Below are positions 1 through 11,799 of a stretch of DNA of 64,000 nucleotides, in pieces. The stretch lies in contig CM037874.1 in NCBI GenBank assembly GCA_021292105.1, positions 11,266,502 to 11,330,501 of the forward strand. Direction: 5' to 3'. Each line of letters opens with the position of its first letter. The stretch's first letter is position 1. The translations under genes and the position numbers were made by a program. Source of the DNA: Anadara kagoshimensis (taxonomy: Eukaryota > Mollusca > Bivalvia > Arcoida > Arcidae). The notes under the pieces are model-generated. The model worked only from the letters and a program-made list of their open reading frames with translations, was not told the DNA's origin and did no database searches.

Positions 1-760
1 GTACATTCTATAAAGAGCTATAAGAGTCCATCCTTGCAAGTTTAGAAGTGTTGTCTACAAGTTGATATGTAGCTTTTTGAGTATCTCCAATATGCTACAA
101 TGGTGTAAGGGACCATGTAAATTTTACAGCTAAATGAAACACAATGCAGTGTGGTATTGACTTTACAGCTATATAGATGGTTAACATTTACAGAGCTATT
201 AATCTATATCATAATATAAAAAGTTATAAACTATAACTCCACACTGCATCAAATAATAGATTGAATGATTGATCTTATGGGGTTTAACTATTTCACTTAT
301 TTCGAAACGCCGGCTATTTGTAAAGCGACAGAAATTTTGATCAATGAAATGCGCTAAGGGCAACCTACAGGTGGTGGTTCTTTTAATTAACACGGCTCAT
401 ATACTAGTAATAGAGGTTGAAGAAAGGTAATAAAGAAAGAAGGTATAAAAAATATTGTTGAACAAGAACCACAACTTATGTTATATGAAGAAAAACGTGG
501 TTTGATTCGATATATGGATTCAAACTTGGGTATCCTGTTTGATTTATACTTCAATACACTTTAAATTTCACATTTTCGTAAGAAACAAACAAAGGAAAAA
601 CTTTGAAAACTGTTAAATATGTTAAAAACGTCAACAAGGGAACTTAAACCTGATGCTTCGAAAATGCAAGAATCTCCTGTTTAACTACATGTAGCTACAC
701 CCGTCACATTTGTAATTAACTTTGGACGTGAATGGAACATGGGACGTCAATTATATGCAG
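1..760. repeat. Duplicated segment, copy A (partner 12690-13450)
   Basis: This stretch recurs in the same order at 12690-13450. Shared landmarks are the block around 125-260 (aactccacactgcat at about 236) and the block around 420-620. Both copies contain a scrap of the tRNA-derived SINE tail on the minus strand (about 270-350 here) and both run into minus-strand Penelope-like tail sequence. The copies differ by many substitutions and small indels, so the duplication is not recent. No coding potential was seen. Confidence 0.7.
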
Positions 761-1350
761 GGTAATGTTTATGCTTATCATCAATGTTGTGATGACGACC
801 ATAAAACGTTTAAGGACTTCTTTTATCATGTTTGTTTATTGACACAAAAGATCCATTCATAAAATACAATGCAAAAAAATAATAATAATTGCACAAACGT
901 AATAAAATTAAATGACAGCAATGATCATAGTGTTCCTGAACAGTGTATAGTCCGTCCATGATCTGATAGCAGTGTTTATTAAAACTTAGGTTTGTAATAT
1001 TCTTGCGTCAAAAATATTATTGTAAGAGGCTTGGTGTGTTGTATAAAGTCCCTATAGTGGGAACAAGCTCTGTCATAGCGTATTATTTGCAAAACAAATA
1101 AACCATAAACAGGAACAGGAACAAATTCAGGGGTAAATCTGCTTGGTAATAGGTTAGGGTATCGTTCTATTTGATATTTAGCCGCGAGTATTCCGAGGTC
1201 ATGACGAATATTTGTGTATAAACCTGTAACATCGAATGTCACCAAGACAGATTTAATTTCTGTTGTTTTCGGCAGATGAGTTAAAAATCGATGTCGTCGC
1301 GGTAAAACCTTGCAAAATGGTTTTAGCAAAATGTCCAGAAAGGTACTCAA
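640..1350 (-). mobile_element. Penelope-like retroelement fragment (RT piece plus 3' tail)
   Basis: Read on the minus strand, 979-1350 encodes a piece of reverse transcriptase with the palm-motif context FDVTGLYTNIRHDLG, followed by the element's C-terminal block (IIRYDRACSHYRDF). The middle of the RT present in whole elements is missing between these parts. The lower-coordinate side (640-980) is the non-coding 3' tail shared with many other copies in the window. Assignment to the Penelope-like class rests on the YTNI and GxxMG type RT motifs as I remember them. The copy is fossil and incomplete. Confidence 0.65.
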
Positions 1351-1779
1351 ACGATGTGTCGGACAGACCGGGCCCGCTAATAATGGAATGAGTATTAGAT
1401 TTGACGGTCTGCGAACAGCAACATATTCGCTATTCTGGTTTCAACAGCTTCCTGTATTTTTTTGATTTTTGTTGATTTTTGTAGGACCACAGAAATTATT
1501 AATTTTGTATTAAAATTTACACAGATTATCATTTTCCTTATCAGTAAGAATTCTTGAATATGTTTTTACGTTTCTATTTTGATGAAGTGGATGAATTCAA
1601 TTAATTTATCAATTTATTTATCTAAAATGGGTCCCTTCCCCTTCCTCGGGTGAAATTACTGTCGGCTAGCGTTTAACGTTGATATCGATACGACCCCTAA
1701 CATCTCTGTATTTCCTACAGAAAAATGATATAATGGGTTCGACGCTATACCACGTTATATCCCCTAACGTTTTTGCGCA

Positions 1780-1900
1780 ATCATATCAGTGCACGTTTTT
1801 CCGTAAAATACCGGTAACGGCGTTATTTCGGACCTAAACGTTTTTTAAAACCTCCCACATAAACGTTAAGCGGTGTTTATCAGTGGTACAGCACTACTTA
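1780..1900 (+). repeat. Dispersed repeat, copy 1 (partner 25625-25735)
   Basis: The segment around cagtgcacgtttttccgt (1790) through the tttatcagtggtacag region is repeated, diverged, at 25625-25735 in the same orientation. Several AACGTT steps and CpGs are conserved. No terminal repeats or coding frame were recognised. Confidence 0.45.
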
Positions 1901-1944
1901 GCCATTTTTCCAAAATTAAAATTATACCTCTACACTGCATTAAA

Positions 1945-2035
1945 TAATAAATTGATTGAATGGAATTTAACATCCCAGTCAACACTATTTCACTCTTGCC
2001 GAGATGTCATCAGCTATAGACAAATTGGCTAAAAC
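1945..2035 (-). mobile_element. tRNA-SINE 3' tail fragment
   Basis: Contains the reverse complement of the SINE tail (catcccagtcaacactattt, then tcatcagctatagac). Only the 3' end of the SINE remains; the tRNA-like head is absent. Belongs to the same family as 33004-33325. Confidence 0.6.
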
Positions 2036-2189
2036 ATTATAGGGAAACGGACAATGCCATTGCTTCCAAATCAATTGCCATCATGAAAATGGATAGATTT
2101 TACTCGAGATATGTTTTGCTAAATAGTATTTATTTTTTGTTGTGTCAAAAGCATTCCTCGTATCTACAACCCGTAAACGCTAATCGGTT

Positions 2190-2440
2190 GTCCTTAAAAT
2201 GTTTTATGCCCGTCATCACAGTATTGTTGATGAGTTTGATGTCTTTTTGACCAGGATTACCCTTGATATTTTGACGTCCCATAGTTCCTTGTTCCTTTTA
2301 CACAATTTTGATTACACACTTGCCGGGTGCAACTAGCTAAACATGATGTGCCTAACCTTCCGGAGCACACGGCCTCACTTCCCTGGTGGAGGAATCCCAT
2401 GGATTAGTATGTTTTTGATTCATGTATAGTCAATCAGTTG
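2190..2440 (+). mobile_element. Penelope-like element 3' end (+)
   Basis: Carries the end of the C-terminal coding block (cgtcatcacagtattgttga) and then the standard 3' tail: ctagctaaacatgatgtgc, ccttccggagca, cctcacttccctggtgga and a terminal gtatgtttttgatt. The tail contains a short self-complementary piece around ttccgga. Incomplete fossil copy. Confidence 0.65.
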
Positions 2441-2634
2441 TGTATGGTGAGCCAAGTTTGATCCGATATACAAGCAAAATGATTACTTTTTACATGGTTT
2501 TTAAGATGCATATATAGATAATTTAAACATTTTTGCAGAAAAAAATATGAGTCTAATCACATTTAAACTATACATTATGAGCATAATCACATATTACCAA
2601 TGAATGCGATAGAGACCTATAACACGGAATTAGT

Positions 2635-2880
2635 CCTTGGGCAAGGTTAATCGACCGTTCACCTCCCAGGTTCCACCGACACTATTTTTCTGGTACCTAA
2701 GATGTTTTGTAATGGATTCAGGATGTTCCCCAGTTTTCAGTACATTTCTCTATCCGGGATAGGGGAAGGTTTTTATCTTTGCTTTCAATGATGTTTTGTA
2801 GATATAGAACTGCAAAGGGAACATGTTTAGCTTTTATACGATACAACGTTTGTCGGTGCAGCTGCTACTATGACACTCAT
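2635..2880. mobile_element. Partial copy of the long-hairpin element seen at 17768-18297
   Basis: Shares with 17768-18297 the order tggtacctaagatg, gttcccca, cagtacatttctctat, aggttt, tatctttg, gatgttttgtagatata and a closing gtcggtg block. It lacks one arm or has it badly eroded, so the inverted-repeat shape is much less clear than in the intron copy. Confidence 0.55.
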
Positions 2881-4260
2881 CTTTGAGGAAAAACGTTTTA
2901 GTATTGTGTCGAATTATACTTTATAGATTTAATTTTGTACAACATTATAAAACACATTGAGATACTTTCTGTGTTCATTTTCTTCATAAATGTTAGTTAT
3001 GAATCATCATAATTTTCATTTCCAATAAAAAGCCACTGTTAAAAATGTATTAAAGATACACACTGTATTAAAGAAGGACCACTAGTGCGTCCACGCTACA
3101 TAATTGGTTTATATGCACGATATACGTCGTTTTTGTTAAATAACAAGGTGTTATTAGATTACACGAATAAAATTATTACAGTACAAGATGGGTATTACAT
3201 TACTAAGGATTTATTACATAACCCGGCTTAAAATACCTCATAACTTTCTTCAATGACTCATACTGCTAAGTTATATAGGATTTGCATGTTATGAATGAAA
3301 GTAAAATAAGAACTATTTGCGCGCAATCTCAATATCTTGTTAAACTCATGATGCTTCGGCCTTGCAATGTCTTAGAACTTTCATTTCATTTACAGTTTTA
3401 TTTTCATTTGATAACATCTAAAATATTTATTAATTAATATTCATATAACATAGCGTCATTCAGTGATTGTTAAAAATCAACATTTTTTTTTAAAAATCAA
3501 CAGTAATGGGTACATTTTTGCATTGTTCCCATTGCAAAATCGAAAAATGGTTCTGCAACCATTTACGTCCTCGTCATGACATATTTCACTTAAATCGGGA
3601 CGTCACCAACTATAGGCTAAGTTAAAAAGCTAGTCTTTCTTGTCTGCGCTGCAGGACAAGGGGCAGTGTGCGATCATTAACCCGTGACTATATTTTCAAA
3701 TGCCGAGTATTTGACTAAAGAATCATAACTACATATGTTAGTCTGTTACAAAACTCAGACCTTCTATACACATTTGAACACTATAATATTATATAGTTTA
3801 TAATATGTTTAAAGCATTTTTATTCCTTTTGTAATAGTGCGTTCTGATTATTTAAGCGACATGTACATAAAATGAGGAATCGATACACATATGTGACGTT
3901 TGGTCGCTGTTATGTAAACTAAACTGTTTGAGGCAGGCTTAGTGGATAATAAGTCAGTATCATTACATAGTAAAGTGACCATTAAATAAAATTGTAAGTT
4001 GAACTTAAAACTAGATGATATAAAATAAATGCACGTGCAGAATACATATTACGTTTGTACAAAGTACTTTTTGACCATCATTACAACGTATTTCAATGGT
4101 CTACTCACACAATCCGTATCACATTATGATGAAGACAATATCATTATCAAAATACCTGATGACGTCTTATATTTTATTATAACGATTTCTGCAAGAATTT
4201 ATTTCGATTATGATTTCATGTTAATATGATAATCAATTAGAGGTTGAAGTAACAGCTGTG
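2881..4260. other. No gene recognised; one SINE scrap
   Basis: AT-rich non-coding sequence without splice-bounded coding blocks. At 3575-3725 there is a minus-strand fragment of the tRNA-SINE body and tail (atttcacttaaatcgggacg, cccgtgact, aaatgccgagtatttgac). An open frame at 4029-4229 has no recognisable motif, and I treat it as chance. Confidence 0.5.
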
Positions 4261-4268
4261 ATGGTTCA

Positions 4269-4330
4269 TTCACGTTTATCCAACATTTGAAAAATCACTA
4301 TTCACACTTATTCGACATTGGATTTACGCA
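4269..4330 (+). repeat. 62-bp direct repeat, left copy (right copy 6926-6985)
   Basis: The block from ttcacgtttatccaacattt onward is nearly identical at 6926-6985, in the same orientation. The two copies bracket the TTAA-flanked element at 4381-6614, but sit 50 bp outside it on the left and about 310 bp outside it on the right, so they are not its target-site duplication. Confidence 0.75.
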
Positions 4331-4380
4331 CCTGTAGTGTGATCAGTTAGTTTCCCCTACCAGAATAAAAGTTCCTTTAA

Positions 4381-6614
4381 AGGTCACCGGTCACCAAAAA
4401 CCGATTTTTTTGTAGTACTATTTTCCGAAAGATTACATCATAAAAAGTCGATTTAGCCACGAATAACATTTTTTAATAATTTCTGCACTTTTCTACAGCG
4501 TAAATTAAAGTCATGAAACTGTTGAAAAACGGTATTATCTCCCTTTGGTAGTAAAAGGACACAAAACCGGAAGTGACGCAGAAGGTGTTATCCAAGCTAT
4601 TTAGGAAATGAAGCTTGTATAGTGAACTGCATTTATTACCCAGATAAATCGGAAATAACTTCTAGTGCTTTTATATATATATTTATTTTTTTAGCATTGG
4701 GTATTTCAGTTTCCTTCAGCAGAAAAAAATAAATAAAAAATAAACATAATAATAAGAAATAAATCGAGAAAAAAAAACTATATTTGTGTTTCTTCTAAGT
4801 ATGATATACTATTTACAAATATTTTTACAAAACATAATTTCACATTTCTTTTGAAATGTATTTATTTATTTATTTATTTATTTATCACAACAAATAATAA
4901 AAGAACCCAAATTTCCGTTTTTTATTTAAAATATTGTTCATATTAATTTTCATTAATATTTAATATCATTTTAATTATCTTTGCTTATCTCCGATTAATT
5001 CATTAAATAATTAACTAATTAATTAATTACGTTATTTATTTATCTATTTATTTATTTATTTATCACAACAAATAATAAAAGACACAAATTTCCGTTTTTG
5101 ATTTACAATATTGTTCACATTAATTTTTATTAATATTTAATATCATTTTAATTATTTTTACATATCTCTGATTAATTAATTAAATAATTAATTATTTACG
5201 TTATTTATTTATTATTATCTTTTTATCATAATGAATATTAATTTTGATTCATATTTGTTTTAGAAATTGTCCAATTTTTAATTCCAATTTAGATTAAAAT
5301 CAAAGATTTATTATTATTATTATTATTATTATTTACCCATGTAATGAATAAAAAAACACGTTTTCGGGTAGAACTGGGTCCAAGACCTGTAGTTTTTTTG
5401 TACAACTAAATTATCAAAGTAAAGGTTTAAAAAATAATTTATTGTCTCTCAAATAAAATATTTCACCCCAGTATTACATAAATATAAAAACTATTTCAAT
5501 TCAATAGCTTCCTATTCCTTATTTGCAGTAAGTTTAATAATAATAATATAATGATAATAATCATTATTGTTTCCATGGTAAAATTAAAAAAATAATTCAT
5601 ATAATAACTTTAGTACGCTTAATTTTAATGGGATTAAAAAACGTCATCAAAATGTGATACCAGTGGGATTATGCTCGACTAACTAAGGACTCAAAACTCG
5701 AGTGAAACTTTCTTTCTTTTATTCACAATAAATTTATATCGTTCAAAGTGTGATTTACACCCCTCACATACCAGTATAATTAAGAGATTATCAATATGCT
5801 ACAGTACACTGGGAAACATCCTGTTTAGAAGTAGACATCTACCACCTGTAATCAACAGAGTTTACCTTACAATATGCAACATTAATTGACACGTGTGATT
5901 ATCTTTATGATATACCCGGTAAATGTTATTTGTCATTTTTGATGGATTCTGAAAATCGAATAAATTAAAGTCAAATTAGATTGGTTAATTTGAACAAGAC
6001 ATACACGTCTTTGTTTGAATGTGTGAGCTGATTGAATTACAGAATTAGAATTAATTTTGAAAATTAAAATTGTTTAAAATCTATTTATTAGACTGAATTC
6101 ATTCATAATAGAATTGTCTTAAATGATTATATCACTCATATTTCCCTGACTTATCTCGTAATATTTAATCTGAATACATTCAAAACAACTAGAAAGCTGC
6201 ATGAAGGACTTGTGTAAATCTGGTTTTAATTTGTTCTGAAATTTGTGGAAAAAACATGTTCATCGGTCATTGTGCTTTTATTATATCCAAACTTCACAAA
6301 ATATATTATTTTGACTTGAAATCAAACATTAAAACCCTTTTAAACGCCACACAAACCCACATGTAATATTTGGATACATATATAGGTAATGGGTCTTTCC
6401 TCAGCAGCTTAACACCATGTACGTCATCAATTAGGTCGCCGGAAAGTTACGAGCGGTGACGGAAACTACCGAGTATTAGCAGTTCGTTCAGGTAAGGTTT
6501 TAGTATATTACAGGTAAATGTAAGATGTGGGAAACCGTCAGACACATCAATATTGACTATTCTTCCCATTGGAATGCAAAATACAAAATTGATAAATTTG
6601 GTGACCGGTGACCT
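4381..6614. mobile_element. Non-autonomous DNA transposon with TTAA target sites (Kolobok-like)
   Basis: The left end reads TTAA|AGGTCACCGGTCACC (TTAA at 4377-4380) and the right end GGTGACCGGTGACCT|TTAA (TTAA at 6615-6618): exact 15-bp terminal inverted repeats with a duplicated TTAA. A TTAA duplication with ends starting RGG is the signature I know for the Kolobok superfamily; piggyBac also uses TTAA but usually begins CCY. The 2.23 kb interior is extremely AT-rich and has no transposase-like frame, so the copy would depend on a transposase supplied elsewhere. The perfect inverted repeats suggest it is fairly young, or that its ends are under constraint. Confidence 0.8.
4862..5215 (+). repeat. 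Two tandem units of about 175 bp inside the TTAA element
   Basis: A TTTA-rich run followed by tcacaacaaataataaaaga, a fccg-like block (aaatttccgtttt) and taatatttaatatcatttt occurs twice in direct order, about 4862-5035 and 5040-5215. It is an internal duplication of the transposon body. Confidence 0.7.
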
Positions 6615-6925
6615 TTAAATAAAAAGTATGTAATAACATGTCATATTTTTACTGAAAGTTTGAAATAGCCAAAATTTAAACTTATAATGAATGACTATTT
6701 TAAATTTTAGAAATTCAAGTTTTATTTCCCACCTTAATAAATTTCAATAAAGTTCTTAATTGAGAATGAAAAATAACTATAAATAAGAAATAAATGTATG
6801 TCACTTTTTAGTAATTGATTTTTTCCCTACCTAACTTAATTTTGATAACGTAATATTTTGACAAATAAATATGTATTTCTCTTAAATGTATTCATTAATT
6901 TATTCTTTCATATATTTTCCATCGG

Positions 6926-6985
6926 TTCACGTTTATCCAACATTTGAAAAATCACTATTCACACTTATGCAACATTGGGTTAACG
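6926..6985 (+). repeat. Direct repeat, right copy (left copy 4269-4330)
   Basis: Same block as at 4269 (gtttatccaacatttgaaaa) with a few substitutions. It is followed by gattagaggttgg, which resembles the attagaggttgaag found just before the left copy at about 4236, so the original repeat may have been longer. Confidence 0.7.
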
Positions 6986-6989
6986 AGCG

Positions 6990-8245
6990 ATTAGAGGTTG
7001 GATTGATTGAGAAATTGATTATATTGCTTAATTAGTTGAATTTCATGCGTATATATTTAAACAAATATTACAATGTAATAGTGGTTTTAAAAATGATGGT
7101 CCTGTTAAAAATGTGACACCTCTTTGATGCTTTAACCGAATGGAAAAATAAAATATATACTTAATAATTCTTAAATTCTTAAGGAATACTAGTAGTTAAA
7201 ATAACAGTCTTAATTTTGACAGACAGACATAGAGACACAATAACATAAAACGCTCCGCTTTTCTAATATTTACAGTTCCGGGCTGTCTAAAGTTTGAACT
7301 TAAGCTACGTAATTCGTGCCGAATTAGTAGTTCATTTCAGACGTTTATTGAATATATATAGTTGTAATTACGACATAAATAATTCAACAATGCGAGATAC
7401 TAAATAGTTATAACGATAAAACTAAGTCGAAGTTGCGTCGTAATTACGACTTACATAAATTATAGATGGCACGTGGGTATGCAGGGGAATGAAATGCAAG
7501 TACCAATTCATTTGTAGCTTTCAGAATTCTCAAAATACATGTAATAAGTAAATGCATTACGCTAACAACCATCGTTTAGGACTAATTGTAATGTATATCC
7601 CGTGAAGCTTAAGAAAATGAAGTATGAGTATATGTACGTATTAAACATTTAATTTTGGGACCAGTTACAGTGCTAATCTAAAATCTATATCAGAAGATTG
7701 AACTCCACACTGCATCAAATAAATTAGGTGTAATACATGTTAAGAGGTTATGGTTCTGAAGAATACTTGTTGAAACAGAACCAGTAAACGTATGATGTTA
7801 CCCAAATCGCTTAAAATCGCTTCTGTTTTGTTAGAGATGTCTATCCAGTCGAACACTATCAACCTTCAATACAGCTTAACTCGACATAGCCTTACAAGTT
7901 TAATGCTGTCATCAATCAATGTATACAACTTTAATGTTTTGAAAATTATCTAGATACTTCTGAATAATAAACTATAAGCATGACAGAACCGTTTCTCAAA
8001 AGATAAAACACTAATACTGATTATATGGGAATTTTATTTCGTTTACAAAACTCATAGTATGACTTGTAACCCACTGACCTGTTTGAGATAAATATTTCTA
8101 ACCCGAATATTAAGTTATCACCAATATGATACATTTTAAGTATGACCAATCTCTTCTTATTAACCATTTTTCTAAACATTTTTTAATATTTTCTAAAATA
8201 CCCGCAAACTTTTGAACACATTTGATAATTTCACGGATTTAAAGA
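6990..8245. other. No gene recognised
   Basis: AT-rich, with stops in all frames and no recognisable motif. Around 7274-7330 a degraded piece resembles the end of the MITE family of 43251-43478 (ctgtctaaagtttgaactta). Short inverted pieces (gtaattacgac at about 7364 and 7439) are too small to classify. Confidence 0.4.
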
Positions 8246-8249
8246 CGTC

Positions 8250-8450
8250 ACATAGCTCCATGTTAATTTCATTCTAAATTTTGATTGAATTCGTAACGTT
8301 GTAGCAAGCTAAACAGATGGTGCTTGTCGTTCCGGAGTACTTGACTATACGTCAAAGATTGAAAGCAACGTGTTTAAAAAAATTTGCTATTATTAAAGAT
8401 TTTTCTTTGCTTCGGGTTTGTGATTTGGACATGGATTGAAATGTTTTTTT
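8250..8450 (+). mobile_element. Eroded Penelope-like 3' tail (+)
   Basis: Recognisable by caagctaaacagatggtgct, cgttccggagtac, a ctttgcttcggg run and atttggacatggattgaaat, in the family order. Diverged and incomplete. Confidence 0.55.
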
Positions 8451-10550
8451 TTATATATAAAACATTTCTTAAATAAATATATAGAGGAAGTAAAATGACT
8501 GCGATACTAATAATTAACTATTTCACGGGTACAAGGTCACTTTCCTTTTAGAGAACTATAAGATATGTATTTTATGGGTAGTTAATTCACATATAACATG
8601 TTTAACTGAACAGCAAATTACTTCCTTGTAAATAAAGAGAACTACAACAAACTGGTAACGTTGCACAATGTTACAATTATTCATGTATAAATATGACCTT
8701 CCCACCCTTCAAACTGCGTTAAGGTCGCTGTATTTTCTATAAATTCGTACGTTAATATCAAGTTGATAGTATATGATATAATTGTCCTTTACATATTTTA
8801 ATATAGTCTCATACTTATTAGTCTAATTGTTTTGTTCTTAACAAAATGTAACCAATTTCTCTGCACAGTTTTATACTTCTTTCATTTTTATAGTTATACA
8901 TGTTTGTTGCAATGAATAAATTTCATTAAAATGTTTATGATTACTGAGATAAATATCAGATTAAATGGTAATACATACCGGACTATCAATCCACAGAATG
9001 ATTTCTCCGACACTCCAAACATCAAACCAGGAAGTTTATTACCTGTAACTAAGGTATATACATAACAGTCTATAATAGACTTTAAAATATGACGTATGTT
9101 TTGTTTATATTTTACGGATCAAAGCACTTTTTGTTACTGACAGTGCTATAATACCAACCAGGTGTAGTATTACAAAACTATAAGGCGGTTATTTCTGCCG
9201 TGTTTTTAAAGTGATGAACCGTTTTATAAAATAAACGCTGATATAAAATATGATATTGTTTCACGTGAAAGGGCGCGAAAGAATGCGATAGACGTCTTCA
9301 GTTTGGAGGGATACGAGTAACGAATAAATTTTTAAAAAGAAATTACTAGTACTTGATGATCATGGTATATTAAGAGGTATGTAAGATAGTGGTTCATGCC
9401 ACTTCCAATGAAAGGTAAAAGTATCCATCTTACAATTATCAAGCGCAACACCATCTTGCATTACCTCTTGAAATCCGATGAACTGGATTGTCATTTCCTA
9501 TATTTACAATTTTTCTATTTATAAATATTTTGTACCAATATTTATTTCAGGTGCTCTTGAAAACAGTTCCTTCCGTTGAAATTGATGGCGATATCTTCAA
9601 TGACAGCGTGACTTCGCCTCAGTTGCCAAAAACATAATCCGAAATATATTTAGTTAATAGTTTAGTATGTTTGTTTTTGATTCACTATAGCAATGTCGTT
9701 AACAAACATTTCATTAGCCTTGCGTATTTCCTACAAAACAAAACACATTTCATACTTTTGCATATCTACATTTTGTGGTATCCCTAGTGTGACAGCACAG
9801 TGCACCAGCTAGCAAAACTAAAAAGGGAAAAGCTTTTATTCAAACAATAAATGTTATGTTAAGGACCGTTGAGTTGAATACATATATTTACACTAATGTA
9901 ACTATACGCATATACCTGCTGTACAAATTATATACTTTTTATTAGATAATTTTCATTTAACCACCTGTTTTAATATTTTGGCTCTAGACGGCCATTCTGG
10001 AATAAAATATCGCATCAGTATCTCGAACCAAAACTTTGAATATCCCAATAAATTTAGGATGCTGCAATAAGAACAATATAAAATCTTTGAGCATCTATCC
10101 ATATATTTTTGTATATATGGACTAAAACAGTATACGATTTATCCAACGACATGCGCAACGCATTTAACTGCAAAATATGGTATATAAATTACGTTCTAGT
10201 TCTTAACAATCTCAAACGTGAGTGTCATTCATACTAGTGAGCTTGAAAGAAGAGATACGCTGTGTTCTTTGAGTTCAAATTCATATTTCTGCTTTTACCC
10301 TATCGGCAACAAAAGACTATATTTGAAGATGTATGACAAACATAATAACCTAATCATTGGTTTTCTTCTTTAAAGATTGCTCTTGACTTGTTGACTATTA
10401 ACATGTGCAATTTTAAAATTGCATATTCTTACCTCTATTATCATCAATTTTGTGTTTTGTTTCTTATTCCATTTGTTGTATTTTGGTTAATTTGAATCTC
10501 TTGGTAATTATGTTATTAAATGCATCATTCTGTGTTTTATTCCATAATAA
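8451..10550. other. No gene recognised; small inverted repeat
   Basis: At 9371-9469 a roughly 100-bp inverted repeat (taagaggtatgtaagat against atcttgcattacctctt) looks like a miniature transposon. At 9551-9638 a block preceded by tatttatttcag stays open for 28 codons and ends TAA. It resembles a terminal exon, but nothing in it matches a family I know and no upstream partner was found. Confidence 0.35.
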
Positions 10551-10557
10551 TAAGCGG

Positions 10558-10700
10558 GCGCCTCGGTGGCCTACTGGTCTTGAGCACCACCTATCAATCA
10601 AATTTGAACCGATCTCAGTGTGCTCCCCGATGATCGATGTTTTTTTTCGGGTAATCCGGATTCCTTTACTATCTCAGAACCGACATTCTCAATATAAATG
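10558..10700 (+). mobile_element. SINE, tRNA-like head of the GCCTCGGTGGCC family
   Basis: Begins with gcgcctcggtggcctactgg, a tRNA-like A-box region, followed by a degraded B box (aatttgaaccga) and then the family body (gctccccgatg, ggtaatccggat, tcagaaccgac). Same family as 33340-33575, 46577-46673 and 57390-57820. Confidence 0.6.
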
Positions 10701-10754
10701 AAAAAAATTAATGGGGTGGAAAACACCATTACTCTACTCATTTTAAAAAATGTA

Positions 10755-10960
10755 TCCTCTCTAGCCTAGTGGTCTTATAAATGTGATTAAAGATCACAGT
10801 ATCGCTCACCGCATAAATTCGAACCCAACTTGAGGAGATCGTAGTGTGAGAAAGTTTTTAAGTTATTTCGCCGATGTTTCACTGCTTTCTAACGACATTC
10901 TAGTTTTCTGAACCATTCAAGAATTAACGGTTTCGATAAAAGTGATAAAATGTAATTGGT
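10755..10960 (+). mobile_element. SINE, second adjacent copy of the same family
   Basis: A degraded head (tagcctagtggtctta), a B-box-like aaattcgaaccca and the body agtgtgagaaagttt follow in the family order. It sits immediately downstream of the copy at 10558, in the same orientation, and is more eroded. Confidence 0.55.
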
Positions 10961-10969
10961 ACTAAAACA

Positions 10970-11617
10970 CTACATCAACAAATAGAAGATGTAGAGACTT
11001 TCTCTTATCTAGGGGGCATTGTAACAACAGAAGGAGGTTGCGATCAGGATATAAACAGTAGATTAGGAAAATCAAAAAAAAAAACAATTTCGACGATTAA
11101 AGAAGATTTGGAACACCTCAAAATTTTCAATTCAAACAAAGATACGATTGTTTAACAGCTTGGTTGTATCAGAACTCACCTACGGAAGCAAAACTTGGAA
11201 AACCACAAAAAGAGACAAGAAAAAGCTGGACACATTTCAAAACAGGTGCTTAAGAAACAAGCTTCGAGTCAGATGGCCAGATAAAATAACAAATAAAGAG
11301 CTACATGAAAGAACAAAAACCAAAAACATCAGTGCAACCATAATGCTGAGAAAGTGGAAATGGATTGGGCATATCCTCTGATTCAACAACAGGATATGCA
11401 CAACAGCCCTTACATGGCATCCTGAGGACAGAAGGAAAGTAGGTCGGCCAAAAACAACATGGAGGGGAACGACAGAGCAGGAAAGAGACCACCTGGGATG
11501 GACCACATGGGCACAGGCAAGAGTGGCAGCAAAAGACCGGCCAAATTGGAGGAGGTGTATCGGGACCTTATGTGCCAATGGGCACGAAGAGGATAGGTGA
11601 GGTGAGGTGAGACTAAA
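10970..11617 (+). mobile_element. LINE 3' fragment (non-LTR reverse transcriptase C-terminus)
   Basis: The + strand encodes the post-RT C-terminal region typical of many invertebrate LINEs. An N-terminal piece with VETFSYLGGIVTTEGGC and NSRLGK is followed, after frame interruptions, by LTYGSKTWKTTKRD, FQNRCLR, RVRWPDKITNKEL and RKWKWIGHIL (11148-11381), then GRPKTTWRGTTEQERD and a WRR region up to about 11560. The fragment ends in a short GGTGA repeat (ggtgaggtgaggtgag, ending near 11612), as expected of a 3' tail. Only about 640 bp of the element remain, consistent with 5' truncation at insertion. It is broken by an A-run-associated frame change near 11085 and by stops such as the one after HIL. 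RT palm motifs are absent, so the clade (RTE, I or CR1-like) cannot be set. Confidence 0.8.
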
Positions 11618-11687
11618 AAACTATTACTCTCCTCTTCTTCAAAAGATGATAAGTAATTGCATTAAACGATTTTTATATTTCTTTCAG

Positions 11688-11797
11688 GACCTAGAATGTG
11701 TCCCGGAGAACCACTTGCCAAAATAGAACTGTTTTTAAATTTTTCCCATATTATACAGAGGTTCAATTTAAAGAAGCCAAATAAAGGCACTGGGTGA
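11688..11797 (+). pseudogene. Orphan cytochrome P450 heme-binding exon
   Basis: A tttctttcag acceptor precedes an open block reading (G)PRMCPGEPLAKIEL, then FLNFSHIIQRF, which fits the CYP heme motif FxxGxRxCxGexlA and the following helix of microsomal (CYP2-like) P450s. The heme-ligand Cys is at about 11700. The frame stops at 11795-11797 about 31 residues after the Cys; family members usually run some 20 residues further, so the end is truncated. No exon with the ExxR helix or the PERF region was found upstream in this window. It is therefore probably a pseudogene relic or transposed exon. A real gene with distant upstream exons cannot be excluded. Confidence 0.6.
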
Positions 11798-11799
11798 AA

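Noticed and set aside
1990-2015. Hammerhead core in tcatcagctatagac
   Set aside because: The TCATCAG there belongs to the SINE tail; no GAAA, stem II or helix I partner is present.
4029-4229. Open frame of 66 codons
   Set aside because: No recognisable domain and no supporting signals.
9551-9638. Terminal-exon-like block (28 codons after a good acceptor, ending TAA)
   Set aside because: No family similarity, no upstream partner exon found, and chance blocks of this length are common in AT-rich DNA.
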